Numbered from the stretch's first letter, positions 1 through 8,947 are shown. The stretch is DNA of 45,324 bases from JACKGS01 sp964448015 (GCA_964448015.1 CAYUUV010000002.1:1-45324); one strand, 5' to 3'. Numbers and translations: made by a program. Notes: generated by a model not told the origin, from the sequence alone.

Positions 1-1
1 T

Positions 2-427
2 AATTTAACTATTGAGCTACCAAAAGAGATACTCGAAGCGGAAAAGAACAAAGGGCTTAAACAGAGCGATGTTCGAGTAGAGATGTTAACCTCACTTCAT
101 CCACGCGAATGCTTCCTGCGTTTAAGTGCAGGTGGTCAGCTTTTGCCGTGCGTCAAAGCTCGTACGCTTGATATCACAAGCGCGCCAGTCGTAGATCAGA
201 ACGTTGAACTGAAGGCATACGAAGCTACGCATGATCTTCCGCAACGTTTTGTTGAGCGGCAAAAGCAACTGGCGCAGACACCGACGACGCAAGAAAGTCA
301 TGGTAGCGTATCGGCTGCACCGCAAGCTCAGCCAGCTAGTGAGCAAGTCGTAACAGGAAGAGAATTTGTTAATTTACAGGATATTTTAGCTAGTCAATCA
401 TCAAGCAGGAAAAAAGTAAGGAAATAA
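2..427 (+). CDS. C-terminal fragment of a probable type IV secretion/conjugation ATPase (VirD4/TraG- or VirB4-like)
   Basis: The reading frame is open from base 2 to the TAA at 425-427, so the true start lies outside the window; the ATG at 83 is internal. The 141 visible residues contain a segment of the form L-x-x-L-H-P-R-E-C-F-L-R-L followed by G-Q-L-L-P-C-V-K-A-R-T-L-D (about residues 28-55). It resembles the end of the ATPase domain of coupling-type secretion ATPases in Patescibacteria, where a Pro-Arg/Lys strand and a K-A-R-T-L-like strand precede a disordered tail. The remainder is Gln/Ser/Ala-rich and ends in a Lys/Arg cluster. No Walker motif is in view, so the family call is by pattern memory only. 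It lies 9 nt before the next gene, so the three leftmost genes may form one operon. Confidence 0.4.
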   Translation, partial: NLTIELPKEILEAEKNKGLKQSDVRVEMLTSLHPRECFLRLSAGGQLLPCVKARTLDITSAPVVDQNVELKAYEATHDLPQRFVERQKQLAQTPTTQESHGSVSAAPQAQPASEQVVTGREFVNLQDILASQSSSRKKVRK

Positions 428-436
428 AGGGAAGCT

Positions 437-1141
437 ATGAATGCAACTGAAGCAAAACAGATATTAGACAAAATAATAGGCCAAGTGTGTGGGTATCAGA
501 ATCCACTGAGTCTTGAGCAGTTTATGCAAAAGTTTGCATTTGATGTACGCTTGCCTCAATTGGTATATGATACAACTACCAATGAGCCAACGTGGGCTTC
601 TTCAACGAATCCTACAAAATTCATTAAAATGAGCAATGCTCGGGCGCGTTATGAACAGAATGATGGCTTTCGTGAGAAGCAGCCCATCAATAGCCTGCAG
701 GAGCTGCTGGCCTTATGGAGTGAAATAAATCTGACAACTACCGAACGTGAGATCGAATCCTTAAATGTGGCCGAAAGTGATTCTATATTAAAGTCTGAAA
801 ATGTATACCGCTCACAAGATATTAGACGCTCAAAAAATATTCTTTTTTCAGATGGTGTCGAAGACTCGGAATTTATTGCTGCCGGCCAACGTGCAGGGGG
901 GAACGCATTCTGTATTCGGATCGAAGATAGTGGCGAGTGTTCAAACAGCTTTGGTATCTCATGGAGTAGTAAAATCACGAACAGTTTCTTTATACACGAC
1001 TGTTACGATATGACTGACAGTATGTTCTGTACTAATATGCGTGGCCGGCAATACTGTATTGCTAATATGCAGTTTGAAAAAGAAGAATATGAGCAATTAA
1101 AACAACAAGTTGTGCAGTGGATACTGACACCAGGATCATAA
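437..1141 (+). CDS. Unknown cysteine-bearing repeat protein, paralogue A of a tandem pair
   Basis: This 234-residue protein has no signal peptide or membrane segment. The N-terminal half (about 1-75) has an ILDKII...NPLSL-x-QF-x-x-KFAFDVRLPQ block and a TW-x-x-STNPTKFI motif. The middle (about 95-150) is a run of short units of type S-x-N-V-x-x-S-x-D, suggestive of a small parallel beta-helix. The end carries regularly placed Cys residues (FCIR, CSNSFGI, HDC, MFCTN, YCIANMQF) followed by a K-E-E-Y helix. A C-I-x-N-x-Q-[FY]-x-x-E-E-Y ending recurs in uncharacterised Patescibacteria proteins. The Cys pattern could bind metal, but that is inference. The start is the ATG at 437, 9 nt after the previous stop; GGGAAG at 429-434 is a weak ribosome site. 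It is gap-free alignable with the next gene. Confidence 0.75.
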   Translation: MNATEAKQILDKIIGQVCGYQNPLSLEQFMQKFAFDVRLPQLVYDTTTNEPTWASSTNPTKFIKMSNARARYEQNDGFREKQPINSLQELLALWSEINLTTTEREIESLNVAESDSILKSENVYRSQDIRRSKNILFSDGVEDSEFIAAGQRAGGNAFCIRIEDSGECSNSFGISWSSKITNSFFIHDCYDMTDSMFCTNMRGRQYCIANMQFEKEEYEQLKQQVVQWILTPGS

Positions 1142-1845
1142 TGGATAAAACACACGCCCTGCAAATATTAGACAAAATTATTACGCAAATATTTAATGTT
1201 GAGAACCCCCTCTCACTCGATCAATTTTTTGAAAAGTTTGCTTTTGATGTGCGTTTGCCGCAGAAAGTTAAGGACATTACCGACGGTAACGATACATGGG
1301 CCAACTCCACTAATCCAACAAAGTTTATTACAATGACAAACGCACTCAAGGGAGCGTCTGCATCAGATGGTTTGTATGCAACGCAACCCATTCGTGACCT
1401 TCAAGACATTCTTAGTAAATGGGATCGTATTAATCTGACCACTACTGAGCATGCGATTGATTGTGTAAATGTCGCAGAATCAGACCTGATTACTCATTCC
1501 GAAAACATTTTTCATTCTTCAGACACGCATTATTCTAAAAATGTTATATTCAGCGATGGTATAAATGATTCAGAATTTATGGCCGCATCTTCAAGATCTA
1601 TACAGTCGAGCTTCTGTATTAGGGCTGACGATAGTGTCAAATGCTCTAATAGCTTTGGCATCACTCGATCTATCAATTTGACAAACTGCATAATGATGCA
1701 TGACTGTGCTGATATGCAAGATAGCATGTTTTGTACCAATATGAAGGGGCGACGTTTTTGTATTGTAAATATGCAATTTGAAGAGGCGGAATATATGCGG
1801 TTACGGCAAGAAGTCGTTCGGTGGATTCTTAGTTCAAATAACTAA
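1141..1845 (+). CDS. Unknown cysteine-bearing repeat protein, paralogue B of a tandem pair
   Basis: This protein is also exactly 234 residues and aligns without gaps to the preceding one, with roughly half of positions identical by eye. Shared blocks include KFAFDVRLPQ, STNPTKFI, INLTTTE, NVAESD, SENI/V, FSDG, CSNSFGI, DSMFCTNM and NMQFE. The longer frame opens at 1117, but ATG 1141 is preferred because its A is the last base of the preceding TAA (TAATG overlap, typical of translational coupling) and because it gives equal lengths. The conserved Cys residues in the last third are retained; the central S-x-N-[VI] repeats are less regular. Its stop overlaps the convergent gene by 4 bases. Function is unknown; synteny with a probable secretion ATPase suggests a surface or transfer role, which is inference. 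Confidence 0.75.
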   Translation: MDKTHALQILDKIITQIFNVENPLSLDQFFEKFAFDVRLPQKVKDITDGNDTWANSTNPTKFITMTNALKGASASDGLYATQPIRDLQDILSKWDRINLTTTEHAIDCVNVAESDLITHSENIFHSSDTHYSKNVIFSDGINDSEFMAASSRSIQSSFCIRADDSVKCSNSFGITRSINLTNCIMMHDCADMQDSMFCTNMKGRRFCIVNMQFEEAEYMRLRQEVVRWILSSNN

Positions 1846-2360
1846 AGGGGTCTCAAAACTAAAAGATCTAGGTGGCCATGTTCATCTGGTGGAGGCAGTG
1901 TTCCCGCTTCCCAGGCGGAGAGGATTGCTGAAAATAGAACCTGTTTCACCTGTATTATTTCAGGGGAGAGTGTTGATGGTGCGGCTTCTTGGGACAGGGC
2001 TTTGTAATATGCAGCGGTTTGCCGTACTAGTAACGGTACGAGATCACCGTGCGTGTAATCTTGGGAGAGCTGAATATCGTGCACCGGTAATACGGCGGTT
2101 AGTGGTTTTGCGCCGCTACTCACGCCGCCAGCGTCGCAGTAGCTTTTGTGAGGCTCTTTGCTGAGGCGTAGTCGAAAGACTCCCGGACGATCTTCAAGGT
2201 GGAGCCCGTAAAAATATTGACCGTCCAGACAGTAAGCAATACGTTCAAGATAATCACTCTCAAGTTCATACAGTGTCCCGGCAGAAAGTTCATCAGGTGA
2301 AAGGTACACCTCAGTAGTAGAAGTTGGCGGTAACGCTTCAGAGCTATAAACCGTCGTCAT
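1842..2360 (-). CDS. Hypothetical protein, 172 aa
   Basis: I do not recognise this family. The product is acidic, soluble in appearance, with no membrane helix. An N-terminal Ser/Thr-rich stretch is followed by a region with many Tyr (about 30-55) and a C-terminal helix-rich part ending LDLLVLRPL. The frame is open to 2423, but ATG 2360 is chosen because a near-consensus promoter lies directly upstream: TTGACA, 18-bp spacer, TATAAT, then 6 nt to this ATG. The upstream in-frame codons would fall within or before the promoter. The transcript is therefore predicted to be leaderless. The stop codon shares bases with the stop of the convergent gene (1843-1845). Confidence 0.7.
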   Translation of the reverse strand: MTTVYSSEALPPTSTTEVYLSPDELSAGTLYELESDYLERIAYCLDGQYFYGLHLEDRPGVFRLRLSKEPHKSYCDAGGVSSGAKPLTAVLPVHDIQLSQDYTHGDLVPLLVRQTAAYYKALSQEAAPSTLSPEIIQVKQVLFSAILSAWEAGTLPPPDEHGHLDLLVLRPL

Positions 2361-2366
2361 ACTTAC

Positions 2367-2396
2367 ATTATAACACAGATAAGCATAAGTTGTCAA
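2367..2396 (-). promoter_or_regulatory. Sigma70-type promoter, leaderless start
   Basis: On the minus strand TTGACA (2391-2396) and TATAAT (2367-2372) are both perfect consensus hexamers with an 18-bp spacer. The -10 box ends 6 nt before the ATG at 2360, so the predicted transcription start is at or next to the A of the start codon. No Shine-Dalgarno site is possible. Confidence 0.85.
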
Positions 2397-2491
2397 TCTT
2401 GTACGACCTGAAGCTTGAAACAAAAGACACTTTCACGGTCTAACATCCTGAACTTGATTCGGACTACGCAGTCAATACCATTTTTCACAGC

Positions 2492-3628
2492 TTAGGCGGT
2501 GTAGTGTAGCGGCTTTTGTTGCGGAGCAAACAGGTGGGCGGCATCAAAAACAGTTGCTTGGGTTAGTGGTTCTTGCTCATTCAAACAGATCTGAGCTGCT
2601 TTATTGCGGGCAATCGCAAATTGTAGGGTTTCTAAATCGGCGATAGTCATATGGCTGCCTGGCAGCGGCGTAATACGAACATTGGGATGATATTGGAATA
2701 TCTCATTCCATTCGTGGTGCATTGAGGCAACGTCATTATTAAATACAGTAATATGTATGAGCGTCTCTTGAGGAATGTGACGGGCGAGTGCGCCTGCTTC
2801 TCCGCTAAATAAGGCGAAGCCGATGGCGAATTGATGCTTGAGACTGTAGGGGCTCAGATCAATAGTACTCGGGTAATGTACTAAGCGGGACAGGGTAAGT
2901 TTCCCGGCTAATCGGATGAGTTCACTCGGTTCCTTCGTGATCTGTTCGGTAAACTTTTTGGCATCCCGAAGATGTAACCGTCGCGGTAAGCAGGGAGCGG
3001 CAAAATCTGCGGCAACGATCTCTTGGCAAAAATCTTCAGCCAACGCGGCAATACCCATTCCAACCATACCGCCGCGTGATTCTCCGATGGCAGATCTTTT
3101 TTCAGGATCAACAGCGTATCCTTCTGCAATCAATTCTTGCGCTGCATGGTATGAAAAATTCAGAGTTGCCGCAGCTGAATCGGCCAGTGTAATTGGCCCG
3201 TTCGGCCTGGGTTTTTCTTCTGGTTCAAAGCTCCCCTCGGCGCCAACAAAAAAGACATAATTCCCGGCCCGCATAAAATTACGAACGGTGTGTTCATTAT
3301 GACCTTCTGTACTAGTTGTCCAAGCACTTGTTCCGATAACTGGTACCTGACATTCCGGCATCTCGGGTCTGCCCACAAGGGCACTGTACGCGTAGCCTCG
3401 CTTTGTGACGAAGCCGATGCGTTGGAGCGTGCCGATGCCTGGAATAACCTCTGGCTCACGCAGTAATTCCCAGTCTGTAATTTCACTGTTATGGTGCAGA
3501 TCTTCTCTATGAGTGCTATTGAGATAATCCGGTGATTCTGGATCATAGGGCGCGCCTTGATAAGATTCCCAAGCTTGGAGTGGGAGAAGGTTTTTCGATT
3601 TTTGTATCACACATGCGGGTAGCGACAT
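2492..3628 (-). CDS. Alpha/beta-hydrolase-fold protein
   Basis: This 378-residue protein has a nucleophile elbow G-E-S-R-G-G with Ser184 (G-x-S-x-G), preceded by a helix of Ala/Tyr residues as usual for serine hydrolases, and a late L-P-G-S-H-M segment near residue 330 that would supply the catalytic His. An acid in the 290-310 region (VFNNDVASMHHEW) could complete the triad. No signal peptide is seen. The frame opens at a TTG at 3679, but ATG 3628 is preferred: an AGAGG ribosome site precedes it and the promoter at 3651-3679 would overlap the longer version. The substrate cannot be deduced; an esterase, lipase or acyl transfer role is possible. It is divergent from gatC. Confidence 0.75.
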   Translation of the reverse strand: MSLPACVIQKSKNLLPLQAWESYQGAPYDPESPDYLNSTHREDLHHNSEITDWELLREPEVIPGIGTLQRIGFVTKRGYAYSALVGRPEMPECQVPVIGTSAWTTSTEGHNEHTVRNFMRAGNYVFFVGAEGSFEPEEKPRPNGPITLADSAAATLNFSYHAAQELIAEGYAVDPEKRSAIGESRGGMVGMGIAALAEDFCQEIVAADFAAPCLPRRLHLRDAKKFTEQITKEPSELIRLAGKLTLSRLVHYPSTIDLSPYSLKHQFAIGFALFSGEAGALARHIPQETLIHITVFNNDVASMHHEWNEIFQYHPNVRITPLPGSHMTIADLETLQFAIARNKAAQICLNEQEPLTQATVFDAAHLFAPQQKPLHYTA

Positions 3629-3650
3629 CAAACCATTCCTCTTTGCTTGT

Positions 3651-3679
3651 ATCATAAGCAAAAGCAGTGTATTTTGCAA
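3651..3679 (-). promoter_or_regulatory. Promoter for the hydrolase gene
   Basis: On the minus strand TTGCAA (3674-3679), a 17-bp spacer and TATGAT (3651-3656). The predicted start of transcription is near 3644, giving a leader of about 15 nt that contains AGAGG before ATG 3628. It lies back to back with the gatC promoter. Confidence 0.55.
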
Positions 3680-3699
3680 TGTTCTTCAGCTATTTCATC

Positions 3700-3708
3700 T
3701 GGTATAAT
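3700..3708 (+). promoter_or_regulatory. Extended -10 promoter of the gatC operon
   Basis: TGGTATAAT is a perfect extended -10 element. Only 7 nt separate it from ATG 3716, so the mRNA is predicted to begin one base before the start codon. No convincing -35 is seen, as is usual for extended -10 promoters. Confidence 0.8.
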
Positions 3709-3715
3709 AGCGTAA

Positions 3716-4015
3716 ATGAAGTTAACGCGTGATGATATTTTAAAGTTGGCCCGTTTAAGCCGTTTGAAGCTGAGTGAAGAAGAAATTACTCAGTATCAAA
3801 CCGATCTCAGCGCAATTTTAGAATATGTGGCGCAACTTGAAGAAGTCAATGTTGCAGGTTTACCGCCAACCTACCAGGTAACGGGTTTGACTAGCCAGGA
3901 TGAAAATGCAACTCGCGAAGATGAAATTACTCTACAGGTTGGCCAGACTGAACTGTTGAAGAATGTGCCGAAGACCGAAGACGGACAGATTAAGGTGAAG
4001 AGGATGATCGGATAG
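3716..4015 (+). CDS. gatC: Glutamyl-tRNA(Gln)/aspartyl-tRNA(Asn) amidotransferase subunit C
   Basis: GatC stabilises GatA and bridges it to GatB in the complex that converts mischarged Glu-tRNA(Gln) to Gln-tRNA(Gln). The 99-residue length is normal. It shows the family signature: an N-terminal LARLSRLKLSEEE helix (about 10-23), a Q-x-x-L-x-x-I-L-x-Y-V-x-x-L helix (27-41), the NVAGLPPT turn, and the late REDE...LLKNVPKTEDGQIKVKR segment. Start is fixed by the leaderless promoter. It lies 2 nt before gatA. Confidence 0.95.
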   Translation: MKLTRDDILKLARLSRLKLSEEEITQYQTDLSAILEYVAQLEEVNVAGLPPTYQVTGLTSQDENATREDEITLQVGQTELLKNVPKTEDGQIKVKRMIG

Positions 4016-4017
4016 CA

Positions 4018-5465
<1,448 letters not shown>

Positions 5466-5469
<4 letters not shown>

Positions 5470-5867
5470 ATTCAGATATCGCAAGTATTGTAGCCCTCTT
5501 GTTTATTTTGGCTATGCTGATGCTGGTAATCGTTGTAATTGCGCACAAAGGCAAGCCCCGATTGAACAAGAAGCATTTTACCCGACAGTGGGCGAATATT
5601 GAGCAGCTTGAAAACTATTCCATGGCGGTTTTAAAGGCTGATAGCTTGGTTGACGAAGCACTCCGACACGCCAATATTAAGGGTGGAACCATGGGTGAGC
5701 GGCTGAACAACTCAGCCGGTCTTTTAAAGGATTTGAATGCCACGTGGTCAGCACATAAACTTCGTAACCGCATTGCTCATGAGACAAACTCGGAGCCTAC
5801 GGCTATGGAATGCCAGCGTGCACTCAGGCAATTCAAGCGTGCCTTGAAAGACTTGGGAGCACTGTGA
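5466..5867 (+). CDS. Membrane-anchored HEPN-like small protein
   Basis: This 133-residue protein has one N-terminal membrane helix (about 6-26), followed by a basic stretch and an all-helical cytosolic domain. The domain contains R100-N-R-I-A-H105, an R-x4-H motif in a late helix, followed by an E-x-x-x-A-L-x-x-F-x-x-A-L-x-x-L helix. R-x4-6-H is the signature of HEPN domains, many of which are ribonucleases; assignment here rests on motif and helical pattern only. Its ATG overlaps the gatA stop (ATGA), so it is translationally coupled and sits inside the gatCAB unit. A role linked to tRNA or translation is possible but is inference. Confidence 0.7.
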
Positions 5868-5880
5868 TGAGCAGTAGCGG

Positions 5881-5950
5881 GAAGCAGCAAGTAGCAAGCA
5901 GCAAGCAATTTGCCCCACTATGTACTATGTACTACGTACTGCTTGCTGCT
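5881..5950 (+). repeat. Heptad repeat element with inverted ends between the HEPN-like gene and gatB
   Basis: The left part is a tandem series of the 7-mer AAGYAGC, and the centre has CTATGTA, CTATGTA, CTACGTA. AGCAGCAAGCA (5897-5907) and TGCTTGCTGCT (5940-5950) form a perfect 11-bp inverted repeat, so the transcript can fold into a hairpin just upstream of the gatB ribosome site (AGAGG, 5959-5963). Confidence 0.8.
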
Positions 5951-5970
5951 AACAACAAGAGGTACTCAAG

Positions 5971-7413
5971 ATGATAGAACAATCTTACGGAGCATACACT
6001 TCCACCATCGGGATCGAATGCCACGTACAGCTCAAAACCAAGAGTAAATTATTTGCCGGGGAAAGTAATGATGCTCGCGAGGCAGCACCAAATACCACCG
6101 TTGGTCATGTCAGCTTTGGTATGCCGGGTGCTTTGCCAGTACTGAATAAAAAAGCGATTGAGCTTGCCGCCAAGGCTGCATTTGCGCTGCACACCACACC
6201 GCAAAAATTTTCTAAGTTCGATCGTAAACATTACTTTTATCCGGATCTTCCAAAGGGTTATCAGATTAGCCAGTTTGATGAACCAATTATTCTTGGTGGT
6301 TATGTAGATATAGTCATTGAGGGTGCAACAAAAAGAATCGGTATCACTCGGGCGCATATGGAAGAAGACGCCGGTAAATCAACGCACCCCGAAGGGCGGG
6401 AGTATTCACTGGTAGATTTAAATCGTGCCGGCACACCACTGCTTGAGATTGTTTCCGAACCAGAAATACACACCCCAGCCGAAGCAAGAGCGTACGCAAA
6501 AGCACTCTATTTACAAATGAAGTATGCCGATGTCAGCGATGTTGATTTGTATAACGGTAACATGCGCTTTGATGTCAATGTTTCAGTCAGCAAAACCGAC
6601 GCACTTGGCACGCGGACGGAAACAAAGAACCTTAATTCATTTAAAGCAGTTGAGAAGTCAGTTGAATATGAAATTGAACGTCAAATTGCAGAACTTGAAG
6701 CGGGGAATGAAATTGTACAAGAAACCCGCGGTTGGGATGACGCCAAGCAAAAAACCTTCTCGCAGCGCACCAAAGAAGACGCCCACGACTATCGCTACAT
6801 GCCAGAACCTGATGTACCACCAATCGTGCTGACCGATGAATACATTGCTCACTTGAAAAATAATTTGCCCATTATGCCCGGCGTACTGCGCGAAAAGTTC
6901 CAACAAATTCAGCTGCAATCATCGCAGGTAGAAACGTTAATTGAAGAACCTGCCGTGGCACAATTTGCCGCAACACTTGTTGATGAAGATGAGACAAGTG
7001 CCAAAACAATTATCAACTGGCTGACTGGTGAAATTACTAAATTAAACATTGACGGAAAAGTGCAGTGGCAGCAGGTGATTGCTGCAAAAGAACAGCTGGT
7101 AAAACTTGCAAGAATGATTGCCGAAAATAAACTGAGTTCAACCAGTGCCAAAGAACTATTATTAGACGTTATTGCTCAAAAAGACCCCGAAGTAGCCGCC
7201 AAAGAAAAAAACCTTCTACAAGTTTCCGACGAAGGCACTATAGAAAAAATAGTCGCTGAAGTACTGGCTGAAAATGAAAAAGCCGGCCAAGACGTGAAAA
7301 ATGGCGAAATGAAAGCAATTGGCTTCTTGGTAGGTCAAGTCATGGCAAAATCCAAAGGTCAAGCCAATCCCGGCTTAGCCCAGCAAATTATCAAAAAACA
7401 ACTTGGGATATAA
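5971..7413 (+). CDS. gatB: Glutamyl-tRNA(Gln)/aspartyl-tRNA(Asn) amidotransferase subunit B
   Basis: GatB binds the mischarged tRNA, phosphorylates the Glu/Asp side chain and accepts ammonia from GatA. It has 480 residues, normal for the family. Visible signatures are IGIECHVQLKTKSKLF (about 13-28), FDRKHYFYPDLPKGYQISQ (86-104), AHMEEDAGKSTH (128-139), LVDLNRAGTPLLEIVSEPE (146-164), RFDVNVSV and TRTETKNLNSF (213-223). The C-terminal YqeY-like domain ends in the classical GFLVGQVMAKSKGQANP-type helix. The start ATG has AGAGG 7 nt upstream. It is separated from gatA by the HEPN-like gene and a repeat element. Confidence 0.97.
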   Translation: MIEQSYGAYTSTIGIECHVQLKTKSKLFAGESNDAREAAPNTTVGHVSFGMPGALPVLNKKAIELAAKAAFALHTTPQKFSKFDRKHYFYPDLPKGYQISQFDEPIILGGYVDIVIEGATKRIGITRAHMEEDAGKSTHPEGREYSLVDLNRAGTPLLEIVSEPEIHTPAEARAYAKALYLQMKYADVSDVDLYNGNMRFDVNVSVSKTDALGTRTETKNLNSFKAVEKSVEYEIERQIAELEAGNEIVQETRGWDDAKQKTFSQRTKEDAHDYRYMPEPDVPPIVLTDEYIAHLKNNLPIMPGVLREKFQQIQLQSSQVETLIEEPAVAQFAATLVDEDETSAKTIINWLTGEITKLNIDGKVQWQQVIAAKEQLVKLARMIAENKLSSTSAKELLLDVIAQKDPEVAAKEKNLLQVSDEGTIEKIVAEVLAENEKAGQDVKNGEMKAIGFLVGQVMAKSKGQANPGLAQQIIKKQLGI

Positions 7414-7846
7414 GCGGATATGTAATGTGTATAGATCCAAATACGGCACAACTGTAGGGACGTCGTATGAGGAGATTGTGGCGTTGGCGCGGAAGGAGTA
7501 CCATTTAATCCAAAAACGTACCCCAAAGAGAGTGGCCTATGTACGCTCCCTTTACTTCAATAAAGATAAGATATTTTTGAATACCTTCTGGGATCATTCA
7601 AAACAAAAACACACTGTAGAACGTATAAAGCGACTGAAGTTTTACAAAGCTGCTATTGATCTCATGAGAAATTCTACAATTACACCAGATACAGTATTTG
7701 AGCGAAATAATCCCGATGTTTTCCTGCATCGGTTTTCGGGTCAGACAAAAGATGGGGTTAAATTTTATGTGCAAATTAAAGAAAACAAACGAAATGATAG
7801 AAAAGATTTTATGTCGGTATTCCCCGCAGACAGAAGAAAGCGTTAA
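7403..7846 (+). CDS. Small basic protein, possible PBECR-type (barnase/EndoU/RelE-like) nuclease domain
   Basis: The frame starts with TTG 7403 inside the gatB end; GTG 7427 is an alternative start and the true one is uncertain. The 147-residue product has no membrane segment. The core R-L-K-x-x-x-x-A-I-D-L-M-R-N-S (about 78-92), NNPDVFLHRFSGQTKDGVKFYVQIKE (split over 102-128) and FMSVFP ending are characteristic of a family common in Patescibacteria. The shape resembles PBECR toxin-like nucleases: a His in a strand, a Lys/Glu strand, and an S-x-F-P end. Nuclease activity is inference and no antitoxin-like neighbour is seen. It may simply be co-transcribed with gatB. Confidence 0.6.
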   Translation: MGYKRICNVYRSKYGTTVGTSYEEIVALARKEYHLIQKRTPKRVAYVRSLYFNKDKIFLNTFWDHSKQKHTVERIKRLKFYKAAIDLMRNSTITPDTVFERNNPDVFLHRFSGQTKDGVKFYVQIKENKRNDRKDFMSVFPADRRKR

Positions 7847-7855
7847 GCAAGGAAT

Positions 7856-7882
7856 AAAAAAGGCCTTCCGCTGGGGTGGCCT
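7856..7882 (-). terminator. Intrinsic terminator, minus strand
   Basis: On the minus strand AGGCC and GGCCT arms (with inner CC/GG pairs around a short loop) are followed by six T. It would end transcription coming from the minus-strand gene at 8128-8745, about 245 nt beyond its stop codon. It is shaped wrongly for the plus-strand gene, as A rather than T follows on that side. Confidence 0.5.
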
Positions 7883-8127
7883 AAAAACCACGTGCCGAAG
7901 GTCTTAGCAGTATAGTAACAGGGCCTACTTTTCGTGTCAAATATACGCTGGGTTACTCCCACTGAAAGCACTGGCCTCACCGCTCCTTAAATTGGTTCTG
8001 ACCTCCTTGGTAAAAGACCGACCAAACCCGGCCTCACTCAGCGAATTATTAAAAGCAACTTAAGCGATGCTCATCTATATACTCGAAAGCACCACGCAAG
8101 AAAACAGGTGGATTAAAAGGTCACTTT
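7883..8127 (-). other. Unexplained 245-bp segment between a minus-strand gene and its terminator
   Basis: No open frame of useful size is present on either strand. On the minus strand the motif GTGAGGCC occurs twice and a C-rich/G-rich alternation could fold. Because the only terminator is at 7856-7882, this would be a long 3' untranslated region or a separate small RNA. I see no match to RNase P RNA, tmRNA or SRP RNA landmarks. Confidence 0.3.
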
Positions 8128-8745
8128 TTAATTATGATAATAGCCTGAGACTTTGTATGTTCCGCCAAACCCACGATAAACAGGGGTATTATCTCTTTTG
8201 AAAACAACTCTGTACGTAGCTCCTTTTACCATACCACTAAAACACTTGTAGTCCCTGTTGCCATTAGCGGACATACCACCAGATGATGCCACATGCGACC
8301 AGCGGCCACTTTGGTATCTCTGAGCGGTCCAGCTATAACTTGGTCTCATACCAGAGTTAGGGTAGGTATTGAAGTTTGTCTCGGTACAAACATACCCATC
8401 TTTACTAACAATGCTTGAGGTATATTTTGTTTGCATGGATGCAGTGACGGCACTGTGTTGTGGAAAATCAACATGTGCAGATCTATAATATACGGTTGCA
8501 GCGAAGCTTCTATAGACCAACAGACCACCCGTGGCGGCTACGATGATTATAACCGGTAGCGCTCGTTGCCAGTTAAACGCATAAGCTGACTTGAGTCCGC
8601 CAGTGCCACGAGAAGCAAATTTGCCATCCGTGTCTCGATGCTGTGTAGGTGTATTCTTAAATTTCTTTTTCAAACTAGTTGGGTGTAGGTTCTTAACAAC
8701 CCCAACAACGTCTGGGTCGTGCTGAACTTTGTTGTTATCACTCAT
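8128..8745 (-). CDS. Single-pass surface-exposed protein, unknown
   Basis: This 205-residue protein has a long, hydrophilic, Lys-rich cytosolic N-terminus (about 1-61) and one membrane helix at about 63-82 that ends YRSFAAT. That architecture recurs in Saccharibacteria surface proteins. The roughly 120-residue outer domain is rich in Tyr, Ser and Gly and has two Cys (in DGYVCTET and RDYKCFSG) that could form a disulfide. ATG 8745 is preferred to the GTG at 8778, because the likely -10 box TATATT directly abuts that GTG. No homologous enzyme motif is visible. It stands alone as a unit. Confidence 0.7.
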   Translation of the reverse strand: MSDNNKVQHDPDVVGVVKNLHPTSLKKKFKNTPTQHRDTDGKFASRGTGGLKSAYAFNWQRALPVIIIVAATGGLLVYRSFAATVYYRSAHVDFPQHSAVTASMQTKYTSSIVSKDGYVCTETNFNTYPNSGMRPSYSWTAQRYQSGRWSHVASSGGMSANGNRDYKCFSGMVKGATYRVVFKRDNTPVYRGFGGTYKVSGYYHN

Positions 8746-8820
8746 GATTATTTTATTTTTGATAACCTTTCTGTACACAATATAGCATAAGGGTTATTAA
8801 AAGACAGTACATTCTTAGCC

Positions 8821-8858
8821 CGTGCTCATACTATTCATTGACCGAGCACGACTAGTCG
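8821..8858. repeat. Inverted repeats in the 8746-8982 intergenic region
   Basis: CGTGCTC (8821-8827) and GAGCACG (8844-8850) form a 7-bp inverted repeat, immediately followed by the perfect palindrome CGACTAGTCG (8849-8858). The decamer ACTATTCATT occurs twice (8830-8839 region and 8861-8870). No gene is seen here. Operators or a weak terminator are possible. Confidence 0.45.
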
Positions 8859-8947
8859 CCACTATTCATTTAATATAACCTTCGATTAAGCCGAGAATGA
8901 CAGATAAAACCACTAGACACTCAATAGAAGCGGGCGAGAGCGTTGTT

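Noticed and set aside
1117..1140. Earlier start for paralogue B
   Set aside because: The TAATG overlap at 1141 and the exact equal length of both paralogues favour 1141.
1778..2164. Plus-strand 128-codon ORF opposite the 1842-2360 gene
   Set aside because: Overlaps the end of paralogue B and runs antisense to a gene with a consensus promoter; composition is Arg-rich and shadow-like.
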